64,000 nucleotides of DNA. Origin: Acridotheres tristis (Eukaryota > Chordata > Aves > Passeriformes > Sturnidae). The stretch spans positions 28,619,442-28,683,441 of the forward strand of contig CM072885.1 in the NCBI GenBank assembly GCA_037013685.1, in the 5' to 3' direction. Shown in pieces: positions 36,444 to 48,723 of the stretch. Within the stretch, counting starts at the first letter, position 1. Each line of letters opens with the position of its first letter. A program made the position numbers and the translations under genes. The notes under the pieces were generated by a model, which saw only the letters and a program-made list of their open reading frames with translations, did no database searches and was not told where the DNA came from.

Positions 36444-39400
36444 AAATTCTTGAGGTCATGAAAAATGTTTGTGGAATAGAGCAAAGTAAAAAGAATGCAT
36501 GGGATTCAGTAAGAATAATAAGGTAAGGTCAGAAGATATTTTCTTCATTTAAGCCCTGGAGCGGGGATCTGAAGTAGATGGCAGACAAAAAGGATTTCTC
36601 TGTAGTGCTTGCTGCTGGCAGTGATTATAAGAGTCCTGGGACTAAGCAGTAGGAAACAGAGACATTGTGAATAGTAGAGCGAACAGGATCAAGAACAGAA
36701 TCTGCAAGAATTTCAGCAGTTTAGCCCCAAAGTAAAATATAGTTTAATGGATTTCTTTTGAACTCTGGATGTCTGTGGCATTATTTTGTATAGGAAAAGT
36801 GAATAGCTTTGTTCTCTGTTTGTCCTAGAAATCTGGGAGAGAAAAATACTGCCAAGCCACCAGTCACCCAGCAAAAATATGAAAAGTGACTATGATAACT
36901 CATCAAGGATCCTGTGGAACCCTAGCGCCTGTGGAAGCAAAACCAGAATAAATGTTAGAGAAAATGCATCACTCATCTCTGGAGCAGCTACACCCATGCA
37001 ATGACATTGTACAAGAGATGATTACTGATGAGGTGATAAAAGGCAGTAGGAAGCCATGAATAAATATATCCAAGGAAAGTCACAAATACATGATTCATCA
37101 AAAAGGAGTATCTTTAGAAACATTTCACTGTTCAAACTGTTATGCAAGGTTTCCTTTAGGAAAAAATTCTAAGCATGAAATCAAATCAGTCCCTTCTTCC
37201 TTTCTCTTAACAAAATAATGGTCTAATTTTACCTTGAAAAGAGACTCCATAGTAAAAAAAGAAACCCTAAAAAACTAAAACCAAAATGTTTTCAAAAAAA
37301 TTACAACTATGAATTTGCTTAAGTTTTCAAACTTTATGACATTATGAAAATGAAATGGCAGATTGCCACACACTTTGGATCCTAAGATAGAAGGTAGGTG
37401 TTTTCATGCTGCAGGATAATTACAAATAAATCTTCAGTTTTTACCTACAGGGACAGCTACTGAAATTGCACAACTATAATTAACAATAAGTAATAAATTA
37501 TAAAGATAAATAGTTGAGAATGGGTCTAGCTGATAAAACTTTTGGCTGTAAGGAGGAGAGAAAAAAAAGAAAAATCAAAGGAGAAAACAAAAAACGCAGA
37601 TGTTTAAACATTAATTTGATTTAAGACAAAACATTCGGAGCTCTAGATCTTTCCCAATAACCTTCTAAATAACATCTTGTCTCAACAGAGTTTTAGAAGT
37701 GCATTGTGGATAATGGTGTGAGTCTGAAAAAGTAATAAAATCCACCAATGTCAGAGGTTTTTATACTGCCTTTCTTACTGTAAGATAGAGACTTCATGTG
37801 AATACGATATTTCTATATCTGTAGTTAGGGAGCTGATTGTAGAGCTAGATTAGTGTTATGGGTCTTTAACTGTGTGATTGCAATACTGGTGCTGCACAGA
37901 AAAACTATTACCAACTTCTGGTCACTGGGGGTACTTAGCATTTATGGATTGTGTAATGATTCCCGATCTGGATAATGCCAAATACCACAGGATGAAGATC
38001 GCTGTCTCAGATGAACTCATGAAGTTTGCATCCTCAACAATTTATGTCTTTGAAATAAAGTTTTCATTGTGTTTATCCTTTCTCACATAAACCATCCTAC
38101 CCATACTATAATTCATTTCTTAGTAGGACATATTCATCCGTATTTAAATAACACCTTTCTCACTCACAAGAAAAGGATGTCAGATTATTCCTGAGATCGT
38201 TTTTGTCTTAAAGAATGGCTATTCATCTAATGTACTTTACCAAAAATATAAAAAATAATGAATATTTTTTTTGTTCCTAACATTACCTCTCATTTAAATT
38301 CTGAGTGAAGCAAAAGCACACTCAGAACAATACGCACCCTCTAAAAACTCCTGAGTTCACAGTATCCATTGCTAATGTGGATGGATACTTTGTGCATATG
38401 CTTTTTGTTGCATATTGAGCTTGAAGGTTTATTTGTTTTTTACTTTCTTTAAAACTGAGACAAATCCTTAATGGCATTTTCCAGTGTTGACTATAAAGAA
38501 TTTTTAGATAACTTGGACATGTTCAAAGTTTCCTATCAGAATAAATAATCTTTGAATTCATAATTCTTATATTATCTTTAGTTGTCATTCCATTTAGAAA
38601 GTTAAGCCAGTGCTTAAGCTTCATTAAAGTATACAACAGATATGACTTACTATAAAGTCATTAACAAATACTTTTCCTAACCATTAGCAAGTATGAGCAG
38701 AAAGAAGTGGGTTTTGACATCATACAATTTTATGAAACATTTCTGTCACAGGGTCTAAATAATGTAAACCGTTGCTTAAAAATATGCACTTTTTCCCATT
38801 AAGATCTTTGTTTATACTGTATTAAAATAGCACCGAAGGAATAAGAACATAATATAAGAATAAGAACAAAAACAGAACCAACAAAAACCTCTGCACAATT
38901 AAACATTTATTGGTTGGAACTTAAAAATCCTTTAACAATGACAACGATTCATGTCAAAGAAAGAGTCCTAAAGGTCTTAAATCGTGGAAGAAAAAGCAAA
39001 AACTAAAATTTAGGCACCTACTGAGCTTAGATTACTTTTCACGATTACCCACAGACTAGGAGTCTTCAGAATTGAATGTATCATCATGGACAATAGGTTG
39101 ATAACAGCTGTGAAAATAAAATGGATCATGGCTGTATAGGGATTTGTAAATAATCAAGAGTGCTATAAAGAGAGTTAGTCTCAGCAAACAGAGACTCATT
39201 GCTGGCACCTCCAGGGAAAACGTGAATGCTGAGAGAATGTGCAAGTTGCTCCTTTGAAATAGCTTTTCCTTGTGTAGCGGGGGAGTTATTTCTAGAGGTT
39301 ATCAAAGATTAGGTGATCCATTTGGTCTGGTTGTGTACCATATGTGATCAGAATCAAATGACCAAAATAAAACGGAACCAGCAGTGCATTAAAGAGGAGA

Positions 39401-39968
39401 ATAGAAAGCCCAGCCTATGTGGTGAATCTCATTTATCTGTTTTGAAAAATGATGGCTTTCTTCTGAAAAGCCCTTTCAGGAAATGAAGGACTTGACAAAG
39501 TCAGGAATCTATGTTTTAGCACTTACCTAAATTACAGCAAACTCTTAATCAAGATGTGCTACACCATTATGAAACTGAGCTTGCATACACTGTAGACTGT
39601 AGTTCAGTCAGTCTCTTCATATTGAGGAACTCAGCCTGTTCAGGCAACAGATGTATAAAAGGCAAAAATCTTCTGGAAATATCATCTTTTCAGTAATCAT
39701 TCATTCTCTGAAGATTAACTATAATGAATATGAACTGGTCACACTGCTTTTCAAAGCCATACATAGGTTTTTAAATTGAATATATCTCAGGATGCCCCAC
39801 TCTTACCCTTACTACCACTCTTACTCTGTTCTCATATATGACAGCAACTATTTCTCCTTTGGGCAAGCAGCTGTAAGGGCAGATAGAAACATGTATACTA
39901 ATTTGGGCAAATTTTCTGTCTGTTTCCAGCCATTCTAGCCTGGTGAGGAGTGCTATGGATAAGTCATT

Positions 39969-40325
39969 CATAGAATCATGCAATATCCATGGAATACCCA
40001 CTAGTATCATTAAATGTGGACTCCTGGCCCTGGACAGGACTACCCTAAGAATCATGCCACGTGCCTGAGAGTGTTGTCCATATTCTTGAACTCTGGCAGC
40101 CTTAGTGCTGTAACCTCTTCCCTGGGGGGCTTGTTTGAGTGCCCAAGCACCCTCTGGGCAAAGAGCCTTTTTCTAATGTCTAACCTAACTGCCCCTCCCA
40201 TCCCCCACCCCTCTACCCAGTGCAGCTTCAAGCCATTCTCTTGGGTCCTATCCTGGTCAGCAAAGAGAAGATTAATGGTGTCCAATACATTAGCAGTACC
40301 TAATCCTCCTTGCAAGGGATTTTAA
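39969..40325 (-). mobile_element. CR1 LINE fragment, minus orientation
   Basis: The plus strand begins with two octamer-like units (CATAGAAT, CATGCAAT), the reverse complement of the short tandem repeats that end CR1. It then reads CTCCTGGCCCTGGACAGGAC and continues through the pyrimidine-rich and GGGTCCTATC sections familiar from avian CR1 3' regions. The 3' end is therefore at left and the element is 5'-truncated at about 40325. CR1 copies are normally truncated in this way. Opposing open frames here are by-products. Confidence 0.85.
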
Positions 40326-41800
40326 TGGCTACAATGTAAATTAATCTCCAGGGGTCTGCTGAAGCAAATGTGGAATGCCAGAAATGGAAATGCAAGAGAA
40401 GATGTCAGAAACAGAAGTGGTAGTGGAAGAAAAACCAAGACTTTGTCATGAAAATGAAAATAATTAGACAAATAGGTTTTATCCAAAATTAAATATTAAC
40501 ATGTAAGACTTTTAGATTCAATATCTCTGTCCACTCAGGACAGCTTACTGCGCTTCTTTTCTCTGCAGCACTCTTCAAGGTAGCTTTACTTGTATTTTAA
40601 CTAAATCAAAGAAGTAACAGGCATCTTAAACATCTAAGAAAGACCACAATAATTTTATTTATCTTTTAGTGCTTTAAATAACTTTCTTTTTTTCAAAATT
40701 CCTTGAAAGATTCCAGGCATGTCTACTCATTTATTACAGACTGACCATTACTGAAGAAAATGTTTTGAAGATTGCAAAACTGGCCACTCAAAATTTTGAT
40801 GAATGTCATTTCTGTTTATCTGTTTAACCTTATTTAGATTATACGTGGATTTTGAGATAGTGTTTAATTATAAAATTGCTATCCAGTTTTCTGCTTTCGC
40901 AGTAAAAACAGCATGCTGTGCAAAAGCTGCAGTATATACTGATGTAGTGATAAAGCAATAATTCCATATTAAGTAAAGGGAGGGAGAAATATGTCTGCAG
41001 AAAAGGTCTAGTTTACTGAAGGTGGAGTCTGATATTGTAGATAAGCTTATCTAACTCCTGTTTCCTGATCTTAGACTGCATGTCCCAACTGCATCATGGT
41101 GCTGGCTTACGGCATTTTTGTTTGTTTTATTGATTGTTTTTAACCCCAACTGTTCGTGAAATTAATGTGTGAGAAAGATTTTTACATTTATATGGGTTAG
41201 ATTACTTTTTACCTGTCCTGCTGTTTTTACCATTAAATAGGGCCTCAAAAACTGCAGAGTTAGCAGAAGACATACATTAGAACTGGGAGTAACACACTGG
41301 AAACTATGAAATCAGTTTTCCTTCAGACACACTTTGAATTATTTTCTTTTTTCTTTTTCTTCTTTCTTTCTCAAACACAAAACGAACATTTAGTCTTCAC
41401 AGAGAAGTGTCCAGTCTTAAACTAGGTATCTACATCCTGTTTTCAGGAGTTAAAGAAAAATAGGAAATAGGAGTAGGAAATAATAGGAAATGTCCAGTGT
41501 TTTAGTTCTCTTGGAGTTTAGTTAATAATAATTATTAAGGAAATAATTATTGATGCTCACATGAGATGAAGCATAGGATATATGACCTTCATAACAGATT
41601 CCAAGATTTCCTGGGTGAATAGGCTCTTCAATTCTTTTCTTACAATTGAGCTGTTCTCATTATTCCTGTGGACATAAAAGAGGGAAGAGAAGAGAAAATC
41701 AGACTGTAGTGGTTTATTTGGATACTCAGCTCTGAGTCACATGATTCTAATTCTGCCTATTAAACATGATAAGCTACTGGAGTGCCAGCTGAGAAGTTCT
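40326..41800. other. AT-rich non-coding stretch between two CR1 fragments
   Basis: Nothing recognisable apart from a pyrimidine-rich tract around 41343-41372 and AT-rich short inverted repeats near 41520-41552. Confidence 0.5.
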
Positions 41801-41893
41801 CACAGAATCACAAAATAAGCTGACTTGGAAGGGACCAACAAGGATCATCAAGTCCACCTCCTGGCCCTGCACAACATCATTGTCCCAATAGTA
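41801..41893 (-). mobile_element. Short CR1 LINE 3' end, minus orientation
   Basis: It opens with CACAGAATCACAAAAT, two copies of the reversed CR1 terminal octamer, followed by TTGGAAGGGACC and ATCATCAAGTCC and then CTCCTGGCCCTGCAC. All are hallmark pieces of the avian CR1 3' end read backwards. It is truncated after ~90 bp. It has the same orientation as the copy at 39969 but is a separate insertion, because both carry their own 3' end. Confidence 0.9.
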
Positions 41894-44800
41894 TAAATAG
41901 TATAAATAGTTGAAGCTGTTGAGATTATTAGGGTGTAGCACAGAGGATAGTATAAGGTAAGATGAAACAATATGGGAACATAATTCTGGTAAGTTCTGAA
42001 ATCAGTTAATGTAGCAGATTTAAAACACAGCAACAAAGACTGAAGAAATATATAATTAGGAAGAAGTGTCTGATGGGATGTGTCAATAGGGTAGAAGTGA
42101 TTCCTTCTATAGAAGAAAATTATGTCCAAAAATTTGTGGAAAGTTATGTTTTGCCTATTCAGTTGCTTTATTAGGGGCCTAATAAATAAGACTTCAGAAT
42201 GGGAAGAGATATCCTCAAAACAAGGAGTTTGACATTCTTACACAATTCCAGCAGAAGACAACTGTCCTGACATTCAAGCACACTAAGTGTCAGACAAGTG
42301 TCAGACAAGTGTCAGACAAGTGTTACCTGATGCATGTAAGCAGGGCCGCAGGGCACACTAGCACAAAGGCAGAATGATCAATTGAGATTTGAGCATGTTT
42401 CCAAACCACGGACTGACTGAGCAGTGGTATGCAAAAGCAGTAAAAGGATTTCTAGCTTTACTGCATGCAAAGAAGGATATATGTTGCTTCTTTTTCCTGA
42501 GGGAGACCAGTTTTAATGGAAAAGGTTCATGAGTTTTGAAAGATAACTGCAAAGAAAAGAAGTTAAAAAAGGCTTCTGAGTTTTCAGTGGTATGATTTAC
42601 AAGCAGAGATGGAAGAAGAAAAGGCTTTGTGGGAACAGGAAGCTTGTTTCAAGCTTGGGGTAGAAATCAAGTAGGAAGACATGAAGGTGTGATACTGGAG
42701 CTAGGTGAGCCTGTTCAGAAAAAATGCTTCACAAGTGTGACAGTCATCTCTCAGAGGTCTGTCACTGCAGAAGCCACAACATAAAATCAAACTGCCAAAG
42801 ATAGTGATGGTTATTAACATCTTGCCCTTATAACAACTTTGAAGTGATCTTTCTGATGCAGATTGTACTGTGTTTAAGAACAACAGACTTTATTCTGTGT
42901 TGATTTCTGGTTGTAGTTTTCTACAAATGGTAGTGCCAGAAACATAAATGTTAAACACAGACTTAGGTCAGCTAAGTTTGTGGTTAAATTACAGAGTAGT
43001 GTCCTTGAATCTGATCCTTCTACCTGTTCCAGTGTTCAAGTGAAATCAGAAATCAGACCTTAAACTCTTTAGCTAAAAGTAACACTTTTGTATGCTGTGG
43101 TAAATACTATAAAAGATTGGGTGAGGGGTGCTGTATACATATATAAGCATGTATAGGGAGGGGGGAAAAGATAGGCAGAGACAGTTAGGCCAAATATATA
43201 AATTCTGTTAACACCACAGAACTGGGTTTATGTATATATTATTGAAATTCAAATAAAACATAAGAATAGAGGCAAAAGAATAGGAATTTTTGAGGAATTT
43301 TGTCATATTCTGGAGAAGTGGTAGATAAGCAAAAGCAACTGTATAAAGAATGGAAAATATTTTCGGAGCCTTCACCCAGAAAAGACGGGAAAGAGATGGA
43401 CATTATGTGCCTGTCTTCTAAAAAGGAAAAAGCTAGAGAGCAAAAAGTACCAGAGGAGGTGCCAAGAGCTGCAAGACACAGAGCAAATATGTAGTATTGT
43501 CTCTTTGTAAAGGGTTGTTGAAGGGCAAGTAATGTGTAACTTAGTGTTGCAAGGCAACACCTCTGGAACATTCTTGTAAAACTGGTTTGGCATCTGTACA
43601 CAAGGAGAGCCAATTTGGATACAAGGACAGACACAGACCTTTCCTCTTCCTTCTCAGATCTTAAAAAAATATTTGAAACTTGCTTGATGAATAATAGATT
43701 TTTGCCTTAGAAATTAGTCCAGAAGTTTCACTACCTGCAGAAAAGCTACACGTTCAGGGCTAGTTTCTGGATCTGTGAAGGCCACGGAAAGCTGTTGTGT
43801 CCTCTGCAGCTCCTGCCCTGCTGATATGGCTGGCTTTTCTGTCCGGGGAACCAAGATGTGTCTGACCTGTGTGACGAGGTCTTATCTTGGATATGTGCTG
43901 GGAAAATGAGAACTTGGAGTGGGCAATGGGGCACACCATCCCTTCAGGGCCAGTGCTTAGTCAGAGACATTAACAGAGTTAGAGACATTAACACTTAAGA
44001 ACATTACTTTCCCCTAGAGGCTGCCCAGTTTCTGACTTCTTAGTCTAATCCTTAAATTTTGCTCCAGTTCTAATGAACCTAATTTGACAGCACCTATATT
44101 ATTTCTTCTGTTTCATTACCAAATGTACTCTTCTCTGCTCAGCAGCTCCATTCCCTGAAGACCTGCTAATTGCCAGTTTTTGGCTCCTTGTTTTCTTTAT
44201 TTCACTTGGGATATTTTTCAGTCTCTACAAGATCTGTACCACAATCTGCTCTATCATCCTTTTATTTGTTCCCATTTTTCCTCCATGAGCCTAGGATCAG
44301 AGCTTCTTTTTTAGGTCAATGTTTAGCCTTCCTGCTCCATATTTCTTGCAGGCTGGAGAAGCATGATTTACCACAGCCTGTGAAGAGACAGATTCCCTTG
44401 TATTTTTTCCTAGTTCTAGCATCTGTGCATTCCCACTCCTACTTTCCTGATGGTGAAAATTGCTAAATGGAAAAATCTGACTTTTCATTTAGTGACTCCA
44501 TAACTTTAATTTACACTTAGGTTATATGAGCCCACTGCTGAGCCCATGATTCACTGCAGAAGCTATGAAAGAACATATGGTCTAGAAGCACTCCGAAGGT
44601 ATGAGGAGGCTGAGCACAGATCTGATGTCTGTACTGGCTGGTCTGAAGCTGTAATAAATTCAAATGTGCCAGGAATCTTTGTTTCCTCTGGCAAACTATT
44701 ATTAAGCTTCTATAGGTGCTGCCAGCTCCCTGAAAGCACTAAGATGCCCTCCCCACTCTCATCTAGGGCCCTTCACTGACACCCTGCCCAGAACTCTTAT

Positions 44801-47800
44801 TTAAGCTCAGGGTGGCAATTCTGACATAGTTGTGCCTGTGTTAAGACCTTCTTCTGGCCTTGTCTCTTGGCTGGATCCCCTACCCAGACTCCAGCCCTAG
44901 AATTTCCTAGTTCATCAATTGCTTTGTCTGTGACTGTCTCAAGACCCTATTAGCAACCCTAACACAAAGCAGAGTGATGGGAGAGATGTCACTCTTGGCT
45001 TCTCAGCCCTGAGGGAGCAGCCATCTGTTGCTGAGTCCTGACATCCATTTGGCTAGTCTGAAGGTCAAAAGGAAAAGACATATAAATATTAAATTAAAGA
45101 CATATTAAATGCCAGTGTTGAAACAGAGCAATAATACTAAAAGCATACAGAATTTTCTCAAATTATCCTTTCTTCTGGCAGAGCTTCCCAGTGTGCAGCT
45201 CCATGGCAGTTTTAACATCATGAGGAAGTTATTTATGGAAGGCACTGTAAGTGGGAAAAAGAAAATTCCATCCATTCAAAGAGCTGGCTGCTTATGCAGT
45301 TCCTCTGTGTGCTAGGTATCTCTGATAGGCGTTTGTCTTCATGGCAGATTTCTGTTTAATGTTGTGCTACTTTCTGCAGTGCACTGACTCTTTCAGCCCT
45401 GCACTTTACTGACCTTGATTATGCACCTTTTTTGTGGGTAATAAGTGAAGGCTTCAAAAAAACCCACATCACTGTAATTCTTAATTCCCTAGCCCGTTCA
45501 AGATCCTTTCTCTCAAAAGTGTTTGAGATTAGTATGACACTTGAGTTTGTTTGAAAAAATAACAAAGCATTAGTACCTTTGGCTTCTGGGCCTTTTATTT
45601 AATTTCAGTTCTGCCTCACAGCTTGGATCATGGAGCCAAGGGAGCAAATGGGCATGCCTTCAAATTGTAATTTGCTTTCAGCTGTAGCTTTTCCCTCATG
45701 AATGCAGTCCCTGAGTGTCACTGCTGAAGTGCTCCTATTCATGCTGTGTCTAACAGCACTTATAGCATACTGGTATAGGCACTTCTCTTTGTTTAGGAAT
45801 GTGTACACTATAGTTGTGTAACAAAAGTTTTTACACTCGGCAACTATGGATTGTCTGAGGGGCTGGATGATGTCATATCTAAAGACACTTTTCTTCCTTC
45901 TGGTTGCAAAACTTTCATTCAGACATTTCTGTTTCTGATTCTCTTCCTTCATCATTGTGTCGCCTGCTTGTTATGGGTAGGAGGCTATTAGTTCATTACT
46001 TATAAATGATGAATTTTCAAAGGAGAAATGTTTTGGATTTTTTCTTCTATTTCTGCTATGGTTTACCTCATTTGCTATTTATACCATCTAATCTTTCCAA
46101 TTATATGATTCTACCACATGTGTGATCATATGACTGGATTAGTTTACAAAACTGTGATTCTTTTCTCCTTAAACACAAGAAAGGTAGTATGCAACTTCCA
46201 GTTGTTATCTAGTGAATAAGACTTTTACTTAAAAATTGTTTATTTTTTTCCCTTTGCTTTGCATTTTCCCCCAAGATTTCAAGCAGAAATAGCAACAGCT
46301 GTTGAAGCATAACTTCTTTTTGCACATTTTTTTTCTCTTTATAATTAAAGTTGGTTCAAACATTCAGTATTTATATCTGAATTTCACTCTCTAATGTGGG
46401 ATTGCATCTCAGTTGGAATGATCTCAGGTGGAAAATTTCACCAATGGAGATCTCACCCAGTATAAAACATACCTGATATGTATTAGAGGAGAGTGGTGTT
46501 AGCAGATGTCAGTGAAATACTTTCAGATAGTAAGATACATCTTTGTAATGACTGCATATGAATGATTATACTGGATTCCAGGGCAGCAGAAGGCTTATCT
46601 GTCTGGGGAGGGGAAGCTACAGATATTTCTGAATGTCTTTGTTTTGTTTTGCATTTTGTTTTACTTACAATCTGTTTTACTTACAAGAATGATAGGAGAG
46701 CCATTAAACCATTGCAATTAGAAATTCCAGTGATTCACAAAGGATTCTTCCCGTGTGAGTGGAGTCCTGTTTGGCATTCTTGTTGTCCATAAAGTCAGAG
46801 TACCTAATTTTTTGGGATAGGGATAGGGATGTTGAATACATCTAAACATAGTGATAGTTACATGAATCTTTGCAATCTGTTGGGTATGAAATTAAAATGT
46901 TCTTTGGTTATGGTGGAATGAAAGCATTACATTATTGCAGCATCTTTAGTATGGCAGGGAGCATGGTATAAAATGTGTTATTCACCTTCCTTCCCTGTTA
47001 ATTCCATTCAGCCCACTGCAACAGATCACACGGCCTAGGCAGTGATGTAGTAGTAGTGTCTCAGAGAATAATCTCTGAAGATCTCAGGGATGGTAGCTTT
47101 TAGAGAGATTGGGAACTTCAAACTTCACTAGATTACTGGGATAAAAGCAGTTACTAGCATTGACATTTGACCTGCTAAAAACGTGTCTATCTCAAAACAT
47201 TTTTCATCATTTCTCACATTTACTTTCTGAATCTCCTGGTTTTTCACAATGCATTTCCACTGGCACATGTATCAAGTAACTGGGAAGGTTTAACCTATGT
47301 ACATTTAAGATGAGTGACTCCAGGCTTTTATATTTGCAAAGGAGAAAGGATTTAAAATTAGTTTCCAGCATCCAGTTTCCTAGTTGTTTTCCAATATTTA
47401 TTCTCATAGCATTACCTCCTGCTATTTCAATTTACACTGCCAGTTCTGGCAATTTCTGTTTCTCTGTAAAACTCCTGTAAAACCTGGCCCATTTCTTTGT
47501 GCCTAAATAGAGCATTCATGAAGCTGTCTACTGTGGTAGTAGCTGTTCATATTTGGTTTTGTCTGAATATCAGTCATACTGAGCAAGGTGGGAGGGTGAA
47601 TCTACCCTGTGTATTTGTAGTGGTTTGCAAATACAGTCATATTCTCTTTCATTTACTGAACTGCTGTTCCTATAGCACTCTAGAACAGCAACACAAATTA
47701 AGGAACTGATTTATGCCCTATTTCCACTAAGTCATGCAAATTGGAAAGCTTCAAAAACCTTAACAATCTGATGCAAATGGCAAGATTATTGTTGGAAGCT

Positions 47801-48074
47801 GATTTCCATGTGTGTATGTTGTACGCATGCCTTCTGACAACGTACAGACCTGTAAAAGCAAAAAGAAGTTGCATGCATTTACTAATTGTTAAGGACAGCC
47901 TTGCTTTCAACAGGAAAGTGAAGAAATATTTTTGCCATGAACAGGCAAGAGTGGAGGTAAAAACAAGAAAAGACTGATTGATCATTTGCTGTATGATGTA
48001 TTCATGGACTTTCAGAAAAGAATCAAAAGAACATATCTAACAAATCCTGAATATAAAATAGGATTAAAACCGAC
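41894..48074. other. Non-coding stretch
   Basis: About 6 kb with no gene recognised. It is mostly AT-rich, with GC-moderate patches at about 43740-43950 and 44800-45060 that I could not assign. Small direct repeats occur at 42285-42323, 43963-43993 (GAGACATTAACA twice) and 46652-46686 (TTTTACTTACAA twice). Confidence 0.45.
42285..42323 (+). repeat. 11-bp minisatellite, about 3.5 copies
   Basis: Three perfect tandem units of AAGTGTCAGAC (42285-42317) are followed by AAGTGT. Being perfect, the array is probably young or kept homogeneous by slippage. Confidence 0.92.
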
Positions 48075-48623
48075 TGTTGTGATTTAACCCCAGCCAGCAA
48101 CTAAGCACCAACAGCTGCTCAGAAGGGGGAAAGAATTAGAACAATAAAAGTGAGAAAACTCATGGGTTGAGATAAAGGCGGTTTAACAGGTAAAGCAAAA
48201 GAAAGACATGAACACAAGCAGAGCAAAACAAGGAATTTTTCTACCACTTCTCATGAGCAGGCAAGTGTTCATTGGGAAAGCAGAGGTCCGTCATACATAA
48301 CAGTTAACTGGAAAAACAAAGCCATCGCTCTGAACATTGCCCCCTTCCTCCTTCTTTCCCCAGCTTCATATGCTGAGCACAAAACCACATGTTGTGAGAT
48401 ATCCCTGGGGTCAGCTGTCCTGTCTGTGTCCCAGCTTCTTGTGGACTCCCAGTCCACTTTGTGGTGGAGTGGGGTGAGAGACAGGAAAGGCCTTGACTCT
48501 GCCTAAGTACCGCTCAGCAATATAAAGGCATCAGTGTTATCCACATTTTCCAGCACAAATCTAAGACAGCCCCATACCAGCTACTGTGAAAAAAGTAGTT
48601 CTATCACAGCTAAAACCAGCACA
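48075..48623 (-). repeat. Solo ERV LTR (~549 bp), minus orientation
   Basis: Read from the minus strand it begins TGTGCTGGTTTTAGCTGTG and ends GGGGTTAAATCACAACA, so the ends are TG...CA. It agrees with a very common avian LTR type that I know from memory, including the TAGCTGGTATGGGGCTG and GTGGGTGAGAAGC-like inner blocks. No internal retroviral sequence flanks it, so it is a solo LTR left by recombination between the two LTRs of a provirus. I do not see a matching target duplication (left flank CCGAC, right flank ATGGC), so the copy is old or its edges are slightly off. Confidence 0.8.
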
Positions 48624-48664
48624 ATGGCCTAGAAATTAATGTTCAAAATATGTTTTATGTTGCT

Positions 48665-48721
48665 GAGGGAACTGGGTTTCTTTATTCTGGAGAAGGCTCA
48701 GAGTAGACCTTGTTGCTCTCT
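48665..48721 (+). mobile_element. Short CR1 LINE fragment, plus orientation
   Basis: GAACTGGGTTTCTTTATTCTGGAGAAGG-type sequence followed by CTCAG and GACCTTGTTGCTCTCT is the familiar avian CR1 block upstream of its 3' UTR. Only ~57 bp are recognisable and neither end is intact. It lies 41 bp to the right of the solo LTR, suggesting the LTR landed near or in an old CR1. Confidence 0.65.
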
Positions 48722-48723
48722 GT

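Larger units (their letters stand above)
24469..39968. other. AT-rich non-coding stretch
   Basis: About 15.5 kb without a recognisable gene. Open frames such as 25658-25927 and 27671-27994 show no domain likeness or convincing splice context. Separately listed are an A/C tract (29090-29187), a GT-rich run (31853-31883), a T/G tract (33371-33460), a possible exon (36203-36349) and palindromes (36409-36443). Confidence 0.5.

Noticed and set aside
42285..42323. CRISPR-like array
   Set aside because: The units are 11 bp and directly adjacent with no spacers, and the genome is a vertebrate's. It is a minisatellite.
46800..46830. Telomere-like GGGATAGGGATAGGGA
   Set aside because: The unit is GGGATA, with only about two copies, not TTAGGG. 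It is too short to be an interstitial telomere repeat.
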